Origin: Actinoplanes palleronii
GTDB taxonomy: Bacteria > Actinomycetota > Actinomycetes > Mycobacteriales > Micromonosporaceae
Direction of reading: 5' to 3'
Length of the DNA stretch: 64,000 nucleotides
NCBI RefSeq assembly: GCF_016862315.1
Contig: NZ_BOMS01000040.1
Location: 1 to 64,000, forward strand
Under the pieces are notes generated by a model. That model saw only the letters and a list, made by a program, of their open reading frames with translations. It searched no databases and was not told the DNA's origin. Positions 34,451 to 42,982 of this stretch are shown piece by piece. A program made the translations under genes and the position numbers. Each line of letters starts with the position of its first letter. Within the stretch, counting starts at the first letter, position 1.

Positions 34451-35281
34451 TCAGACCGCGAAGCTGTGCACCGTCTCGCCGGTCGGTACGGCCGGGGTCG
34501 CTTTCCAGAGGCCGGACTTCTGCGCGGCCAGCCGGGTCAGGTACGCCGGGTTCAGCAGGATGTACCGCTTCCACAGCCGCTTCGGCTCCAGGCCGAGTCG
34601 CCACAGCCATTCCAGCGCGTACTTCTGCATCCACGCGGGCGGGTTCTTCAGCAGGCCGGCGTGGTAGTCGAAGGCCGCGCCGACGGCGAGCAGCGGCATG
34701 TCCAGATGCGGACGCATCGCGTAGGTGAAGACCTCCTGCCGCGGGCAGCCCAGGCCGACGAGCACGATCCGGGCGCCGGACGACTTGATCCGCTCCGCGA
34801 TCTCCAGCTCCTCGCCAGGCAGCGCGCTGCGGAACTTGGACGCCTCCACCCCTGCGATCTTCAGGGCCGGGAACATCTCGAGCAAGGCCGGCACCAGCCG
34901 GTCCAGGGTCGGCTGGGTCGAGCCGTACAGGTAGATCGGCAGCCCCTCGGCCGCGGCCTGCTCGACCACCTTGAGGGTCAGCGTCGGGCCGTAGACCCGG
35001 TCGGTCAGCCCGGCGCCGTGCAGCAGGTTGAGCGCCCAGCGCACCGGCTGCCCGTCCGGCGTCACCAGGTCGAAGGAGTTCAGCCGGGCCTCGTGCGCCC
35101 GATCCTGGACTCCGGTCATCACGCCGTGCACGGCCAGGGCGGTGACTGCGTAGGGCCGGCCCTCCCGCGCGGCGGCCAGGATCTGCCCGGTGGCCGACGC
35201 GTAGTCGGTCGCGTCCACCAGGACCCCCAGCACGTTGCGCTTCTTCTGGTGAACCTCAGCAGGCACAGCGGCCACGACCAC
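34451..35281 (-). CDS. WecG/TagA/CpsF-family glycosyltransferase
   Basis: A 276-residue GT26 glycosyltransferase. This family transfers a sugar, typically N-acetylmannosamine(uronate), onto a lipid-linked acceptor in exopolysaccharide or wall-polymer synthesis. The conserved blocks are VTPDGQPVRWALNLL (with T-P-D-G), the YLYGSTQPTLDRL fold segment, and VGLGCPRQEVF. The C-terminal KNPPAWMQKYALEWLWRLG helix is typical of the membrane-associating end. The GTG start is at 35281. No other glycan genes lie beside it, so its pathway is unknown. Confidence 0.9.
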   Translation of the reverse strand: MVVAAVPAEVHQKKRNVLGVLVDATDYASATGQILAAAREGRPYAVTALAVHGVMTGVQDRAHEARLNSFDLVTPDGQPVRWALNLLHGAGLTDRVYGPTLTLKVVEQAAAEGLPIYLYGSTQPTLDRLVPALLEMFPALKIAGVEASKFRSALPGEELEIAERIKSSGARIVLVGLGCPRQEVFTYAMRPHLDMPLLAVGAAFDYHAGLLKNPPAWMQKYALEWLWRLGLEPKRLWKRYILLNPAYLTRLAAQKSGLWKATPAVPTGETVHSFAV

Positions 35282-35500
35282 ACCCCACGCTCAGACGAAA
35301 CTTCCACTCACAGGCGGGCGAGCTTACCGCCGCGCCCCACCAACCCAACCGCGCAGGACCACACCGGGGCATCCCCGAAACGCGCCGCGCTTCACTCCGT
35401 ACGAGAAAGGGAAGAAGGCGAAGCCCGAAGGGCGAGCCCGAGTGACCCGAGGCCGACCGTGACCCTCGCCACCCACGTTGATCACCGTGATGCGGGGCTT

Positions 35501-35519
35501 CCGGGGGCTCGGCCCCCGG
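35501..35519 (-). terminator. Second hairpin downstream of tRNA-Leu
   Basis: A perfect 8-bp stem CCGGGGGC/GCCCCCGG with a 3-base loop. It lies 14 bases beyond the first hairpin, the same spacing as at tRNA-Gly. Confidence 0.75.
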
Positions 35520-35533
35520 AGCAGATATGACGA

Positions 35534-35574
35534 GGGCGACCCCGGCCTGCGCTATCCGCAGGCATGGGCCGCCC
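35534..35574 (-). terminator. First hairpin downstream of tRNA-Leu
   Basis: GCCTGCG pairs with CGCAGGC around a GATAG loop (minus strand), extended by a broken outer GGGCG/CGCCC stem. It begins 11 bases after the tRNA end and is probably the tRNA terminator. Confidence 0.75.
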
Positions 35575-35585
35575 TTTCGCACTCG

Positions 35586-35668
35586 TGGGGATGGGGGGAG
35601 TTGAACCCCCACGTCCTTTCGGACACACGGACCTGAACCGTGCGCGTCTGCCATTCCGCCACATCCCC
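35586..35668 (-). tRNA. tRNA-Leu (anticodon CAG)
   Basis: An 83-nt cloverleaf with acceptor GGGGATG/CATCCCC and discriminator A. The anticodon stem is CACGG/CCGTG with loop TTCAGGT (anticodon CAG). The long variable arm GTCC-GAAA-GGAC is as expected for a class II tRNA. The T arm is GGGGG-TTCAACT-CCCCC. The 3' CCA is not encoded. Confidence 0.96.
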
Positions 35669-35945
35669 ATGTGACTTGGTCTCTAGGATCATATAACGGA
35701 CCCCGGTGACCGCTGAAACCGGCCTTGCGGGCCTGCTTCAGGTTACTACGTGCAACAGACTACGCTGTCGCTCGTAGTTATCGAAGGCACTACCAAGCAA
35801 GTTGATATCGCCCCGCGACGGAGGAAACATTAGCACGGCGTCGCGGAGCGCCATACGAGGGTCAGAAGTGCCGGCAGCTCTTGGGCAGCAGATGCGCAAG
35901 CAGCGGCCGGATACCATCATGTCCTCGGGACCCGAGGAGGAGCCG

Positions 35946-36716
35946 GTGAGCGTGCTGCAGCGCTTTGAGAAGCGATTGGAAGGCCTTGTCGAGGGGGCCT
36001 TCGCGAAGGTGTTCAAGGGTGTCGTGCACCCAGTGGAGATCCTGAATGCCATGCAGCGGGAGGCCGAGGCACACAAGGCCATTCTCGCCGGTGGCCGCAC
36101 CCTCGTGCCCAACCGCTACGTGATCGACCTGTCGCCCTACGACCACGGGCGTCTGGCGCCGTACGCGGCTGCCCTGGCGCAGGAGCTGGCGCAGTCGCAG
36201 GCCGAGTTCATCGGCGAGCAGGCGTGGACGGTCTACGGCGACGTGATCGTCGAGATCGAGCGCGGCGACGGACTGGACACCGGCATGTTCCGGGTCACCG
36301 CGGAGGTCTACACCGGCGGCGAAGTCGCACCGGTGCAGCAGCCGGCGTACGACGCCGGCCCGCAGTACTCGCCCTATGACCAGCAGCACGGTGGCGGCTA
36401 CCCGCCGCACGGCGGCGGCGGTCACGGTGCTCCGCGCAGCGTGGGCCTGGTCTCCGGAGACGGACGGACCTACCCGTTGCAGATGGGCTCGACCGTGATC
36501 GGTCGTGGCGACCAGGCGAACCTGCGCCTGCCGGATGTCGGCATCTCGCGCCGGCACGCCCGGCTGGACTATGACGGCAACCAGGTGGTGCTGACCGACC
36601 TCGGCTCGACGAACGGGACGATGGTGAACGGCCAGCGCGTCTCGGCCGTGGCGCTGAACCCGGGCGACATGATCCAGCTCGGTACGACCACGCTCACCTT
36701 CCGAGTGGACGGCTAG
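35946..36716 (+). CDS. fhaA: FhaA: DUF3662 plus FHA domain protein
   Basis: A 256-residue protein. The N-terminal DUF3662 domain (1-125: MSVLQRFEKRLEGLVEGAFA) is followed by a Gln/Gly/Tyr/Pro linker (130-165). The C-terminal FHA domain (about 166-256) has the phosphothreonine-binding motifs GRGDQANLRL, SRRHARL and DLGSTNGTMVNG. In mycobacteria FhaA is a PknB substrate that binds phosphorylated MviN to restrain peptidoglycan synthesis. GTG 35946 has a strong GAGGAGGAG ribosome-binding site, so starts further upstream are not needed. First gene of the seven-gene wall-growth operon. Confidence 0.95.
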   Translation: MSVLQRFEKRLEGLVEGAFAKVFKGVVHPVEILNAMQREAEAHKAILAGGRTLVPNRYVIDLSPYDHGRLAPYAAALAQELAQSQAEFIGEQAWTVYGDVIVEIERGDGLDTGMFRVTAEVYTGGEVAPVQQPAYDAGPQYSPYDQQHGGGYPPHGGGGHGAPRSVGLVSGDGRTYPLQMGSTVIGRGDQANLRLPDVGISRRHARLDYDGNQVVLTDLGSTNGTMVNGQRVSAVALNPGDMIQLGTTTLTFRVDG

Positions 36717-36721
36717 CGGCC

Positions 36722-37204
36722 TTGCCCGAATTTGTCCTCACCGTTGCCCGGTTCGGGTTCCTGATCCTCCTGTGGATCTTCGTGTTCACGGTGGTCGGGG
36801 TGATCCGGCGGGACCTCTTCGCGGGTTCCCGGTCGAAGAGCATCGTCGCCAGCCCTCGGGGGGTGGGTGGCATGGTGCTTCCGGGTCGGCCGGCAAAGGC
36901 GAAACGCGGTAAGGCGGCACGGCAACTGGTGGTGACCGCCGGCAACTTGGCCGGCACGCGGATCACCCTCGGTGAGGCTCCGATCACGATCGGGCGCGCT
37001 GAGGATTCCACGTTGGTCATCACCGATGACTTCGCGTCGGCCCGGCATGCCCGGCTGGTGCCTCGGGACGGCCAGTGGTTCGTAGAGGACCTCGGCTCGA
37101 CCAACGGCACTTACCTTGATCGCGGTAAGGTCTCCGGACCCACCCCCGTCCCCCTTGGCGTCCCGATCCGTATCGGACGCACTTCTCTCGAGTTGCGGCC
37201 ATGA
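36722..37204 (+). CDS. fhaB: FhaB/FipA: membrane-anchored FHA protein
   Basis: A 160-residue protein. One N-terminal transmembrane segment (about 6-28, FGFLILLWIFVFTVVGVI) is followed by a basic linker and a C-terminal FHA domain (about 68-158: GRAEDSTLVI, SARHARL, DLGSTNGTYL). Homologues bind phosphorylated division proteins such as FtsZ and FtsQ-associated partners. It begins at TTG 36722, five bases after fhaA. Its stop overlaps the ATG of pstP, indicating translational coupling within the operon. Confidence 0.93.
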   Translation: MPEFVLTVARFGFLILLWIFVFTVVGVIRRDLFAGSRSKSIVASPRGVGGMVLPGRPAKAKRGKAARQLVVTAGNLAGTRITLGEAPITIGRAEDSTLVITDDFASARHARLVPRDGQWFVEDLGSTNGTYLDRGKVSGPTPVPLGVPIRIGRTSLELRP

Positions 37205-38610
37205 CCCTGACCCTGCGCTATGCCGCTCAGAGCGACCGCGGTCTGATCCGAGACCTGAACCAGGACTCCGTCTACGCCGGGCCGCGGCTTCTTGCTGTCG
37301 CGGACGGGATGGGCGGCATGGCCGCCGGTGACGTCGCTTCCAACATCGTTATCGCCGCCATGGCGCCACTCGACGACGACGTCCCGGGTGACGCCCTGGT
37401 CGACGCGCTGCGGCATGCCGTCGGCACCGCCAACCAGCAGCTGCGTGACACGGTCGACGCCAACCCTCAGATGGAGGGTATGGGCACCACGCTGACCGCG
37501 GTGCTCTTCACCGGCAGCAAGTTCGGCATGGTGCACATCGGTGACTCGCGTGCCTACCTGCTCCGCAAGGGCGAGTTCGCGCAGATCACCAAGGACGACA
37601 CCTACGTCCAGATGCTCGTCGACGAGGGCCGGGTCAGCCCGGAGGAGGCGAGCAGCCACCCGCAGCGGTCGCTGCTCACCCGGGCGCTCGACGGCCGGGA
37701 CATCGACCCGGAGTACTCGGTCCGCCAGGTGCTCAAGGGCGATCGGTACATGATCTGCAGCGACGGCTTGTCCGGCGTGGTCAGCGCCGAGACGATCGGC
37801 CAGACCATGCAGGAGATCGCCGACCCGAAGGCCTGCGTCGAGCGGCTGATCCAGCTCGCGCTGCGGGGCGGCGGACCGGACAACATCACCGTGGTGATCG
37901 CCGATCTGACCGACGCGGACATCGTCGAGCAGGCGCCGATCGTCGGCGGCGCGGCCTCGCTCGACCGGGGCAACACCACCGTGGCGGACAGTTCCACCCC
38001 GGCGTCCCGGGCGGCCGCGCTCAAGCAGCCACCGCCGCGCCCGGCCCAGCCGGAGAGCGACGGGTACGACCGCGAGCCCGAGCCGGCCGGTCATCCGGTC
38101 CGCACGACGCTGCTGGTCCTGCTGCTGCTCGGCGTGCTGGGCGGCGGACTCTGGGCCGGCTGGCAGTACACCCAAGACCAGTATTACGTCGGCGCGACCG
38201 ATAGTGGTCAGCTTGCCATTTTCCAGGGTGTGCCGGGTCAGATCGCCGGGCTCGACCTCTCCACGGTGAGCGAGACCAGCACGGTCCGCCTGGACGACCT
38301 GACCTCGGTCGCTCAGGAGCGGGTCAAGCAGGGCATCCACGCCGAGAGCCAGCATGACGCGCGCAGCGTGCTCACCGAGCTGACCAGCGAGGACGGCTCC
38401 AACCTCAAGCCGGTCTGCTCCGTCTCCAGTGCCGCACCGTCGGCTTCGGCGCCGGTTCGCCCGGCGGCGAGCACCGCGACTTCGGCGCCGGTCACCGCGA
38501 CTTCGGTTCCGCCCACTGTGACTTCGGCTCCGGCCACCGCGCCGAGCGTTCAACCGTCCGAGGGTGCGTCCTCGGCCGCCGACACGGTCGGTTGCCGGAC
38601 CGCCGACTGA
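37201..38610 (+). CDS. pstP: PstP: PP2C-type Ser/Thr phosphatase
   Basis: A 469-residue protein. The N-terminal PP2C catalytic domain (1-235) has metal-ligand motifs at NQDSV (residues 20-24), VADGMGG (33-39), the GDSRAYLLRKG block, and ICSDGLSGV near residue 184. A transmembrane segment near 300-322 (TTLLVLLLLGVLGGGLWAGW) is followed by an extracellular part ending in a Thr/Pro/Ala-rich tail. It is the sole dedicated phosphatase opposing PknA and PknB in related actinobacteria. It is ATGA-coupled to fhaB. Confidence 0.95.
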   Translation: MTLTLRYAAQSDRGLIRDLNQDSVYAGPRLLAVADGMGGMAAGDVASNIVIAAMAPLDDDVPGDALVDALRHAVGTANQQLRDTVDANPQMEGMGTTLTAVLFTGSKFGMVHIGDSRAYLLRKGEFAQITKDDTYVQMLVDEGRVSPEEASSHPQRSLLTRALDGRDIDPEYSVRQVLKGDRYMICSDGLSGVVSAETIGQTMQEIADPKACVERLIQLALRGGGPDNITVVIADLTDADIVEQAPIVGGAASLDRGNTTVADSSTPASRAAALKQPPPRPAQPESDGYDREPEPAGHPVRTTLLVLLLLGVLGGGLWAGWQYTQDQYYVGATDSGQLAIFQGVPGQIAGLDLSTVSETSTVRLDDLTSVAQERVKQGIHAESQHDARSVLTELTSEDGSNLKPVCSVSSAAPSASAPVRPAASTATSAPVTATSVPPTVTSAPATAPSVQPSEGASSAADTVGCRTAD

Positions 38611-38638
38611 ACACGGCCTACAACGTCTGGGGAATTTC

Positions 38639-40141
38639 TTGACCGCGCCCGCCGTACCGGCTCCTTCGCCCGCTTCCACGGGTGAGCTGTCGCGTATCCC
38701 GGGATTGAGGACTCGTCGCAACGCCGAGCTCGGGCTCCTGGCTTTCGCCATGGTGCTCGTCGCGGCGTTCGGCGCGACCGTGGAAGCGAACAAGTACGAC
38801 GAGCTCCAGCCGAACTTCTGGGTGCCGGCCGCGCTGCTCAGCATCCTCTTCCTCGGTCTGCACATCGTGGTTCGGTACGTGGCTCCGTACGCGGATCCCG
38901 TCCTGCTGCCCACGGTGGCCCTGATCAACGGCATCGGTGTGGCGTTCCTGCGCCGCATCGACATCGCCAACGCGCTCAACGAGAAGGAGGGCCCGCCCGG
39001 GATCTTCTCCGGGATCGGCGGCCGCCAGCTCGCCTGGACGCTGATCTCGTTGATCCTTGCCTCGGTGCTGCTCCTGTTGATCCGCGACCACAAGAACATC
39101 TCGAAGTACGCGTACACGCTCGGCCTGACCGGCATCGTGCTGATGATGATCCCGGCGGTGCTGCCCGCCAGCCTCTCCGAGGTGAACGGCGCGAAGCTGT
39201 GGATCAAGTTGCCCGGTGTCTCGATCCAGCCGGGTGAGTTCGCCAAGCTGATGCTCGTCACGTTCTTCGCGTATTACCTGGTGCGCAAACGGGAAGTGCT
39301 CTCGCTGGCCAGCAAGCGCTTCCTCGGCATCGACTTCCCACGCGGCCGCGACCTCGGCCCGGTCGTCACGGTGTGGCTGTTCAGCCTGCTGGTCCTGGTC
39401 TTCGAGAAGGACCTCGGCACCGCGCTGCTGTACTTCGGCCTGTTCATCGTGACGCTCTACGTCGCCACCGAGCGCTCCAGCTGGCTGATCATCGGTTTGC
39501 TGCTGTTCTTCGGCGGCGTCTACATCGCGTACCTGCTCGGCGCGTCGGTCGGCGGCCCGTTCGCCAACTTCTACGACCGCGCCGACGTCTGGCTGAGCCC
39601 GTTCGACCCGGAGCAGTACAACCGGCTCGGCGGCAGTTACCAGCTGGTGCAGGGCCTGCTCGGGCTGGGCACCGGTGGCCTGTTCGGCGCCGGGCCGGGT
39701 GCCGGCTCGCCGCTGTCGGTGCCCGAGGTGCAGAACGACTTCATCTTCGCCGGCCTCGGTGAGGAGATCGGCCTCTTCGGTCTCTCCGCCCTGCTGGTCT
39801 GCTACATGCTCATCGCGATGCGCGGCCTGCGCACGGCGCTCGGTGTGCGCGACTCGTTCGGCAAGCTGGTCGCCGGCGGGCTCTCGTTCACGCTGGGCTT
39901 GCAGGTCTTCGTCATCCTCGGTGGCATCACCGGTCTCATCCCGCTGACCGGTCAGACCACGCCGTTCCTCTCCGCCGGTGGCTCCTCGCTGATGGCGAAC
40001 TGGCTGCTCATCGCGATGCTGCTGCGCATCTCGAACGCGGCGAGGGGTCCGGCGACGGGCGCCGGTGGACCGGATCGCTCCGGTCCGAAGAAAGCTCCCA
40101 CCCAGTTGCACGGCGCCATGACGGAGGTGATCAAGCCGTGA
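38639..40141 (+). CDS. rodA: RodA/FtsW-family SEDS peptidoglycan glycosyltransferase
   Basis: A 500-residue protein with about ten to twelve membrane segments. It has the SEDS signatures VNGAKLWIKLPGVSIQPGEF (conserved K-L-W and P-x-E motifs), FEKDLGTALLYF (the catalytic-Asp/E-x-D region) and PLTGQTTPFLSAGGSS near the C terminus. It polymerises lipid II together with the class B PBP encoded next. TTG 38639 with GGGG upstream is the likely start, placing it 28 bases after pstP. Its stop overlaps the GTG of pbpA. Confidence 0.95.
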   Translation: MTAPAVPAPSPASTGELSRIPGLRTRRNAELGLLAFAMVLVAAFGATVEANKYDELQPNFWVPAALLSILFLGLHIVVRYVAPYADPVLLPTVALINGIGVAFLRRIDIANALNEKEGPPGIFSGIGGRQLAWTLISLILASVLLLLIRDHKNISKYAYTLGLTGIVLMMIPAVLPASLSEVNGAKLWIKLPGVSIQPGEFAKLMLVTFFAYYLVRKREVLSLASKRFLGIDFPRGRDLGPVVTVWLFSLLVLVFEKDLGTALLYFGLFIVTLYVATERSSWLIIGLLLFFGGVYIAYLLGASVGGPFANFYDRADVWLSPFDPEQYNRLGGSYQLVQGLLGLGTGGLFGAGPGAGSPLSVPEVQNDFIFAGLGEEIGLFGLSALLVCYMLIAMRGLRTALGVRDSFGKLVAGGLSFTLGLQVFVILGGITGLIPLTGQTTPFLSAGGSSLMANWLLIAMLLRISNAARGPATGAGGPDRSGPKKAPTQLHGAMTEVIKP

Positions 40142-41640
40142 ATGCCCCCCTTCGCAAGTCCGGCGTCGTTCTCTTCGTCCTCTTCGGGATGATCTTTGCG
40201 AACCTGAACTGGGTGCAGGCCTACAAGGCCAACGAGTACCGCACCAACGTGTGGAACCCGCGGGTCACGGTCGACGAGTACAAACGCCCCCGTGGCGTGA
40301 TCGAGGCCGACAGCGGCACCGCCCTGGCCGAGAGCCGGGCGACCGACGACACCCTCAAGTACCTCCGGGTCTACCCGAAGAAGGAGATCTACGCTCCGGT
40401 CCTCGGGTACAAGCCGGTCAGCAACCTCGCCACCGGTATGGAGGCGAGCGAGAACGACTTCCTCTCCGGTGAGAGCGACAAGCTCTTCGCGAACCGGATC
40501 AGCGACATGTTCACCGGGGAGAACACCGGTGGCGGCAACGTGATGCTGTCGTTGAAGAGCAAGGCTCAAGAGGTCGCCTGGAAGCAGATGACCGACAACG
40601 AGCGGGGCGCGACCAAGGGCGCGGCGGTCGCGATCGACCCGAAGACCGGCGCGATCCAGGCGCTCGTCTCGATGCCGAGCTACGACCCGAACCAGCTGGT
40701 CACGCACGACAAGGCGGCGGCCGCCAAGGCGTACAAGGAACTGAACGCCGACAAGAACCAGCCGCTGCTGAACCGGGCGCTGGCGCAGACCCTGCCGCCC
40801 GGCTCGGTGTTCAAGGTGATCGTCTCGGCCGCGGCCCTGCAGAACGGGTACGGCGTCGACACCGAGATCCCGGCCGGCAGCGTCTACCGCGAGGGCGGCG
40901 CGACGATCCGCAACGCCGAGGACGAGGTGTGCCCGGACGGCCAGGTCACGCTGAAGGAAGCGCTGACCGAGAGCTGCAACACCGGGTACGCCAAGCTCGG
41001 CGTGAAGCTCGGCGCCGAGAAGGTCAAGAAGGCCGCGCAGGACTTCGGCTTCGAGCAGGAAGACCTCAAGGTCGGCGACCTGGAGAGCGGCGACGGCCTG
41101 GCGGTGGCGGCCAGCCACACCGGCGACATCGCGAACCCGGACGGCAGCACCGACAAGGCCGCCCTGGCCCAGTCGTCGCTCGGCCAGCGGGACGTGCGGA
41201 TCACGCCGATGCAGGGCGCGCTGATGGCCGCCACGGTGGCCAACGGCGGCGACCAGATGCGGCCCTACCTGGTGCAGAAGCTGCTCGGCCCGGACCGCCG
41301 GACGATCTACAGCGCCTCGCCGCAGAAGCTGCGCAGCCCGGTCGACAGTGGTGTCGCCGCGAAGCTCAAGGACATGATGGTCAGTGTCGTCGAGAACGGC
41401 ACCGGCAAGAACGCGAAGATCGACGGGTATACCGTCGGTGGCAAGACCGGCACCGCGCAGAACGCCGAGGGCGCCGATCCGCACGGGTGGTTCGTCGGGT
41501 TCGCGTTCAACGACAAGGGTGAGCCGGTCTCCGCGGTCTGCGTCATGCTGGAGAACGTTTCCGGCGGCCACGCGAGTGCCGAGGCCGCACGCATCGCCGG
41601 GCTGATCATGAAGGCCGCGGCCGGCGGGGGAGGGAACTGA
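40138..41640 (+). CDS. pbpA: PbpA: class B penicillin-binding protein
   Basis: A 500-residue transpeptidase. It has an N-terminal membrane anchor (about 9-26), a PBP dimer-like domain (RPRGVIEADSGTALAE), and a penicillin-binding domain with SVFK (catalytic Ser223, Lys226), S-C-N (279-281) and KTG (436-438, GGKTGTAQ). It crosslinks peptidoglycan made by RodA. In mycobacteria PbpA is needed at the septum and is a PknB-pathway target. The GTG start overlaps the RodA stop (GTGA). Confidence 0.95.
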   Translation: MNAPLRKSGVVLFVLFGMIFANLNWVQAYKANEYRTNVWNPRVTVDEYKRPRGVIEADSGTALAESRATDDTLKYLRVYPKKEIYAPVLGYKPVSNLATGMEASENDFLSGESDKLFANRISDMFTGENTGGGNVMLSLKSKAQEVAWKQMTDNERGATKGAAVAIDPKTGAIQALVSMPSYDPNQLVTHDKAAAAKAYKELNADKNQPLLNRALAQTLPPGSVFKVIVSAAALQNGYGVDTEIPAGSVYREGGATIRNAEDEVCPDGQVTLKEALTESCNTGYAKLGVKLGAEKVKKAAQDFGFEQEDLKVGDLESGDGLAVAASHTGDIANPDGSTDKAALAQSSLGQRDVRITPMQGALMAATVANGGDQMRPYLVQKLLGPDRRTIYSASPQKLRSPVDSGVAAKLKDMMVSVVENGTGKNAKIDGYTVGGKTGTAQNAEGADPHGWFVGFAFNDKGEPVSAVCVMLENVSGGHASAEAARIAGLIMKAAAGGGGN

Positions 41641-41641
41641 C

Positions 41642-42982
41642 ATGATCCGCCCGGGGGTCACGCTCGGTGGGCGCTACCGCTTGGAAGAGCGGATCGCCGG
41701 CGGTGGCATGGGTGACGTCTGGCGAGGCACGGACAACGTGCTGGGCCGGACCGTCGCCGTCAAGATTCTTCTTCCCGCGCTGTTGGACGAGCCCGGCTTC
41801 GCCGAGCGGTTCCGCGGCGAGGCGCGCACCATGGCGACCATCAACCACCCCGGCGTGGTCGACGTCTACGACTACGGCAGCGACCAGCAGCTCGCGTTCC
41901 TGGTGATGGAGTACGTCGAGGGCGACGCGCTGTCCCGTACGCTGAGCCGGGTCGGCCGGCTCACCCCGGCCCGGACCATGGCGCTCGTCGCCCAGGCCGC
42001 CGACGCGCTGCAGGCCGCGCACGCGAACGGCATCGTGCACCGCGACGTGAAGCCCGGCAACCTGCTGGTCCGGCCGAACGGCACGCTCGTGCTGACCGAC
42101 TTCGGCATCGCCCGATCCGCCATGGTCGGGCAGCTGACCGTGGCCGGCGCGGTGCTCGGCACCGCGTCGTACATCTCGCCGGAGCAGGCCGCCGGCGACG
42201 TGGCCACCCCGGCCTCCGATGTGTACGCCCTCGGCGTGGTGGCCTACCAGTGCCTCTCCGGGCACCGGCCGTTCGACGGGGCCACCCCGATCGAGATCGC
42301 CATGAAGCACGTCCGGGAGACGCCTCGCCCGCTGCCCGGTGACATCCCGCCCGCGGTCCGCGCCATCGTGGAGCGCGCGCTGGCCAAGGACCCGGCGGCC
42401 CGCTGGCCCAGCGCCGCGGCGATGGCGGCCGTGGCCCGGCAGGCCGCGTCCTCGCTGACCACCACGGTGCAGCCGCCGGTGAGCCAGCCGATCCGGGCCA
42501 CTCCGGTCAGCCCGGCCCCGCAGGCTCGCGCCTCGGTGCCGCGGCCGACCTCGGGCTCGGGTCACCGGGGCGCCGCGTCGGTGCCGTCCGCTCCGCCGGC
42601 CCCGCCGGTGGCGCCGCCGATGCCGCCGCACTACCGGCCGCAGTCCGGGCCGCCGAACAACAACGGGTACCCGCAGCAGCCGCAACCGATGCCGATGCCG
42701 ATGGGCAAGCCGCAGGGCACGTTCGGCCGTCAGGTGTTGATCGTGCTCGCGGTGGTGCTCGCGCTCTTGGTCCTGCTCTGCGCCGGTGTCATCTCGTTCC
42801 TGTATCAACATGGCAATGGCCAAGAGGGCGCCGAACGCGCGCTGGGTGATCGCAGCAGCTCGGCGGCTATTCTCCGGATGGGCACGGCCGCCGACCCGGT
42901 TTCGGTGGCGTCGTACCGTCTACTGAAGGTCGATCCCCAGCTCGGCCTGATCCGACCTAACGAAGGACGACAGACGCTATGA
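41642..42982 (+). CDS. pknA: PknA: Ser/Thr protein kinase
   Basis: A 446-residue Hanks-type kinase. It has the Gly-rich loop IAGGGMGDVW, VAIK-type Lys41 (VAVKIL), catalytic loop HRDVKPGN (133-140), DFG (153-155) and PEQA activation-segment end. A Pro-rich linker (about 275-358) leads to a transmembrane segment (364-387) and a short extracellular tail without PASTA domains, as in PknA. It phosphorylates division and wall-synthesis proteins. The ATG lies one base after the pbpA stop region, and its end overlaps the pknB start. Confidence 0.94.
   Translation: MIRPGVTLGGRYRLEERIAGGGMGDVWRGTDNVLGRTVAVKILLPALLDEPGFAERFRGEARTMATINHPGVVDVYDYGSDQQLAFLVMEYVEGDALSRTLSRVGRLTPARTMALVAQAADALQAAHANGIVHRDVKPGNLLVRPNGTLVLTDFGIARSAMVGQLTVAGAVLGTASYISPEQAAGDVATPASDVYALGVVAYQCLSGHRPFDGATPIEIAMKHVRETPRPLPGDIPPAVRAIVERALAKDPAARWPSAAAMAAVARQAASSLTTTVQPPVSQPIRATPVSPAPQARASVPRPTSGSGHRGAASVPSAPPAPPVAPPMPPHYRPQSGPPNNNGYPQQPQPMPMPMGKPQGTFGRQVLIVLAVVLALLVLLCAGVISFLYQHGNGQEGAERALGDRSSSAAILRMGTAADPVSVASYRLLKVDPQLGLIRPNEGRQTL

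Larger units (their letters stand above)
35282..35585. other. Intergenic region holding tRNA-downstream hairpins
   Basis: This 304-base gap separates the glycosyltransferase start from the 3' end of tRNA-Leu. It contains no gene. Its right half holds two hairpins (35501-35519 and 35534-35574) with a counterpart behind tRNA-Gly at 57292-57358. Confidence 0.7.

Noticed and set aside
37111-39261. A 716-residue leftward open frame
   Set aside because: It is a mirror frame of pstP and rodA with no recognisable domains; the rightward genes are certain.
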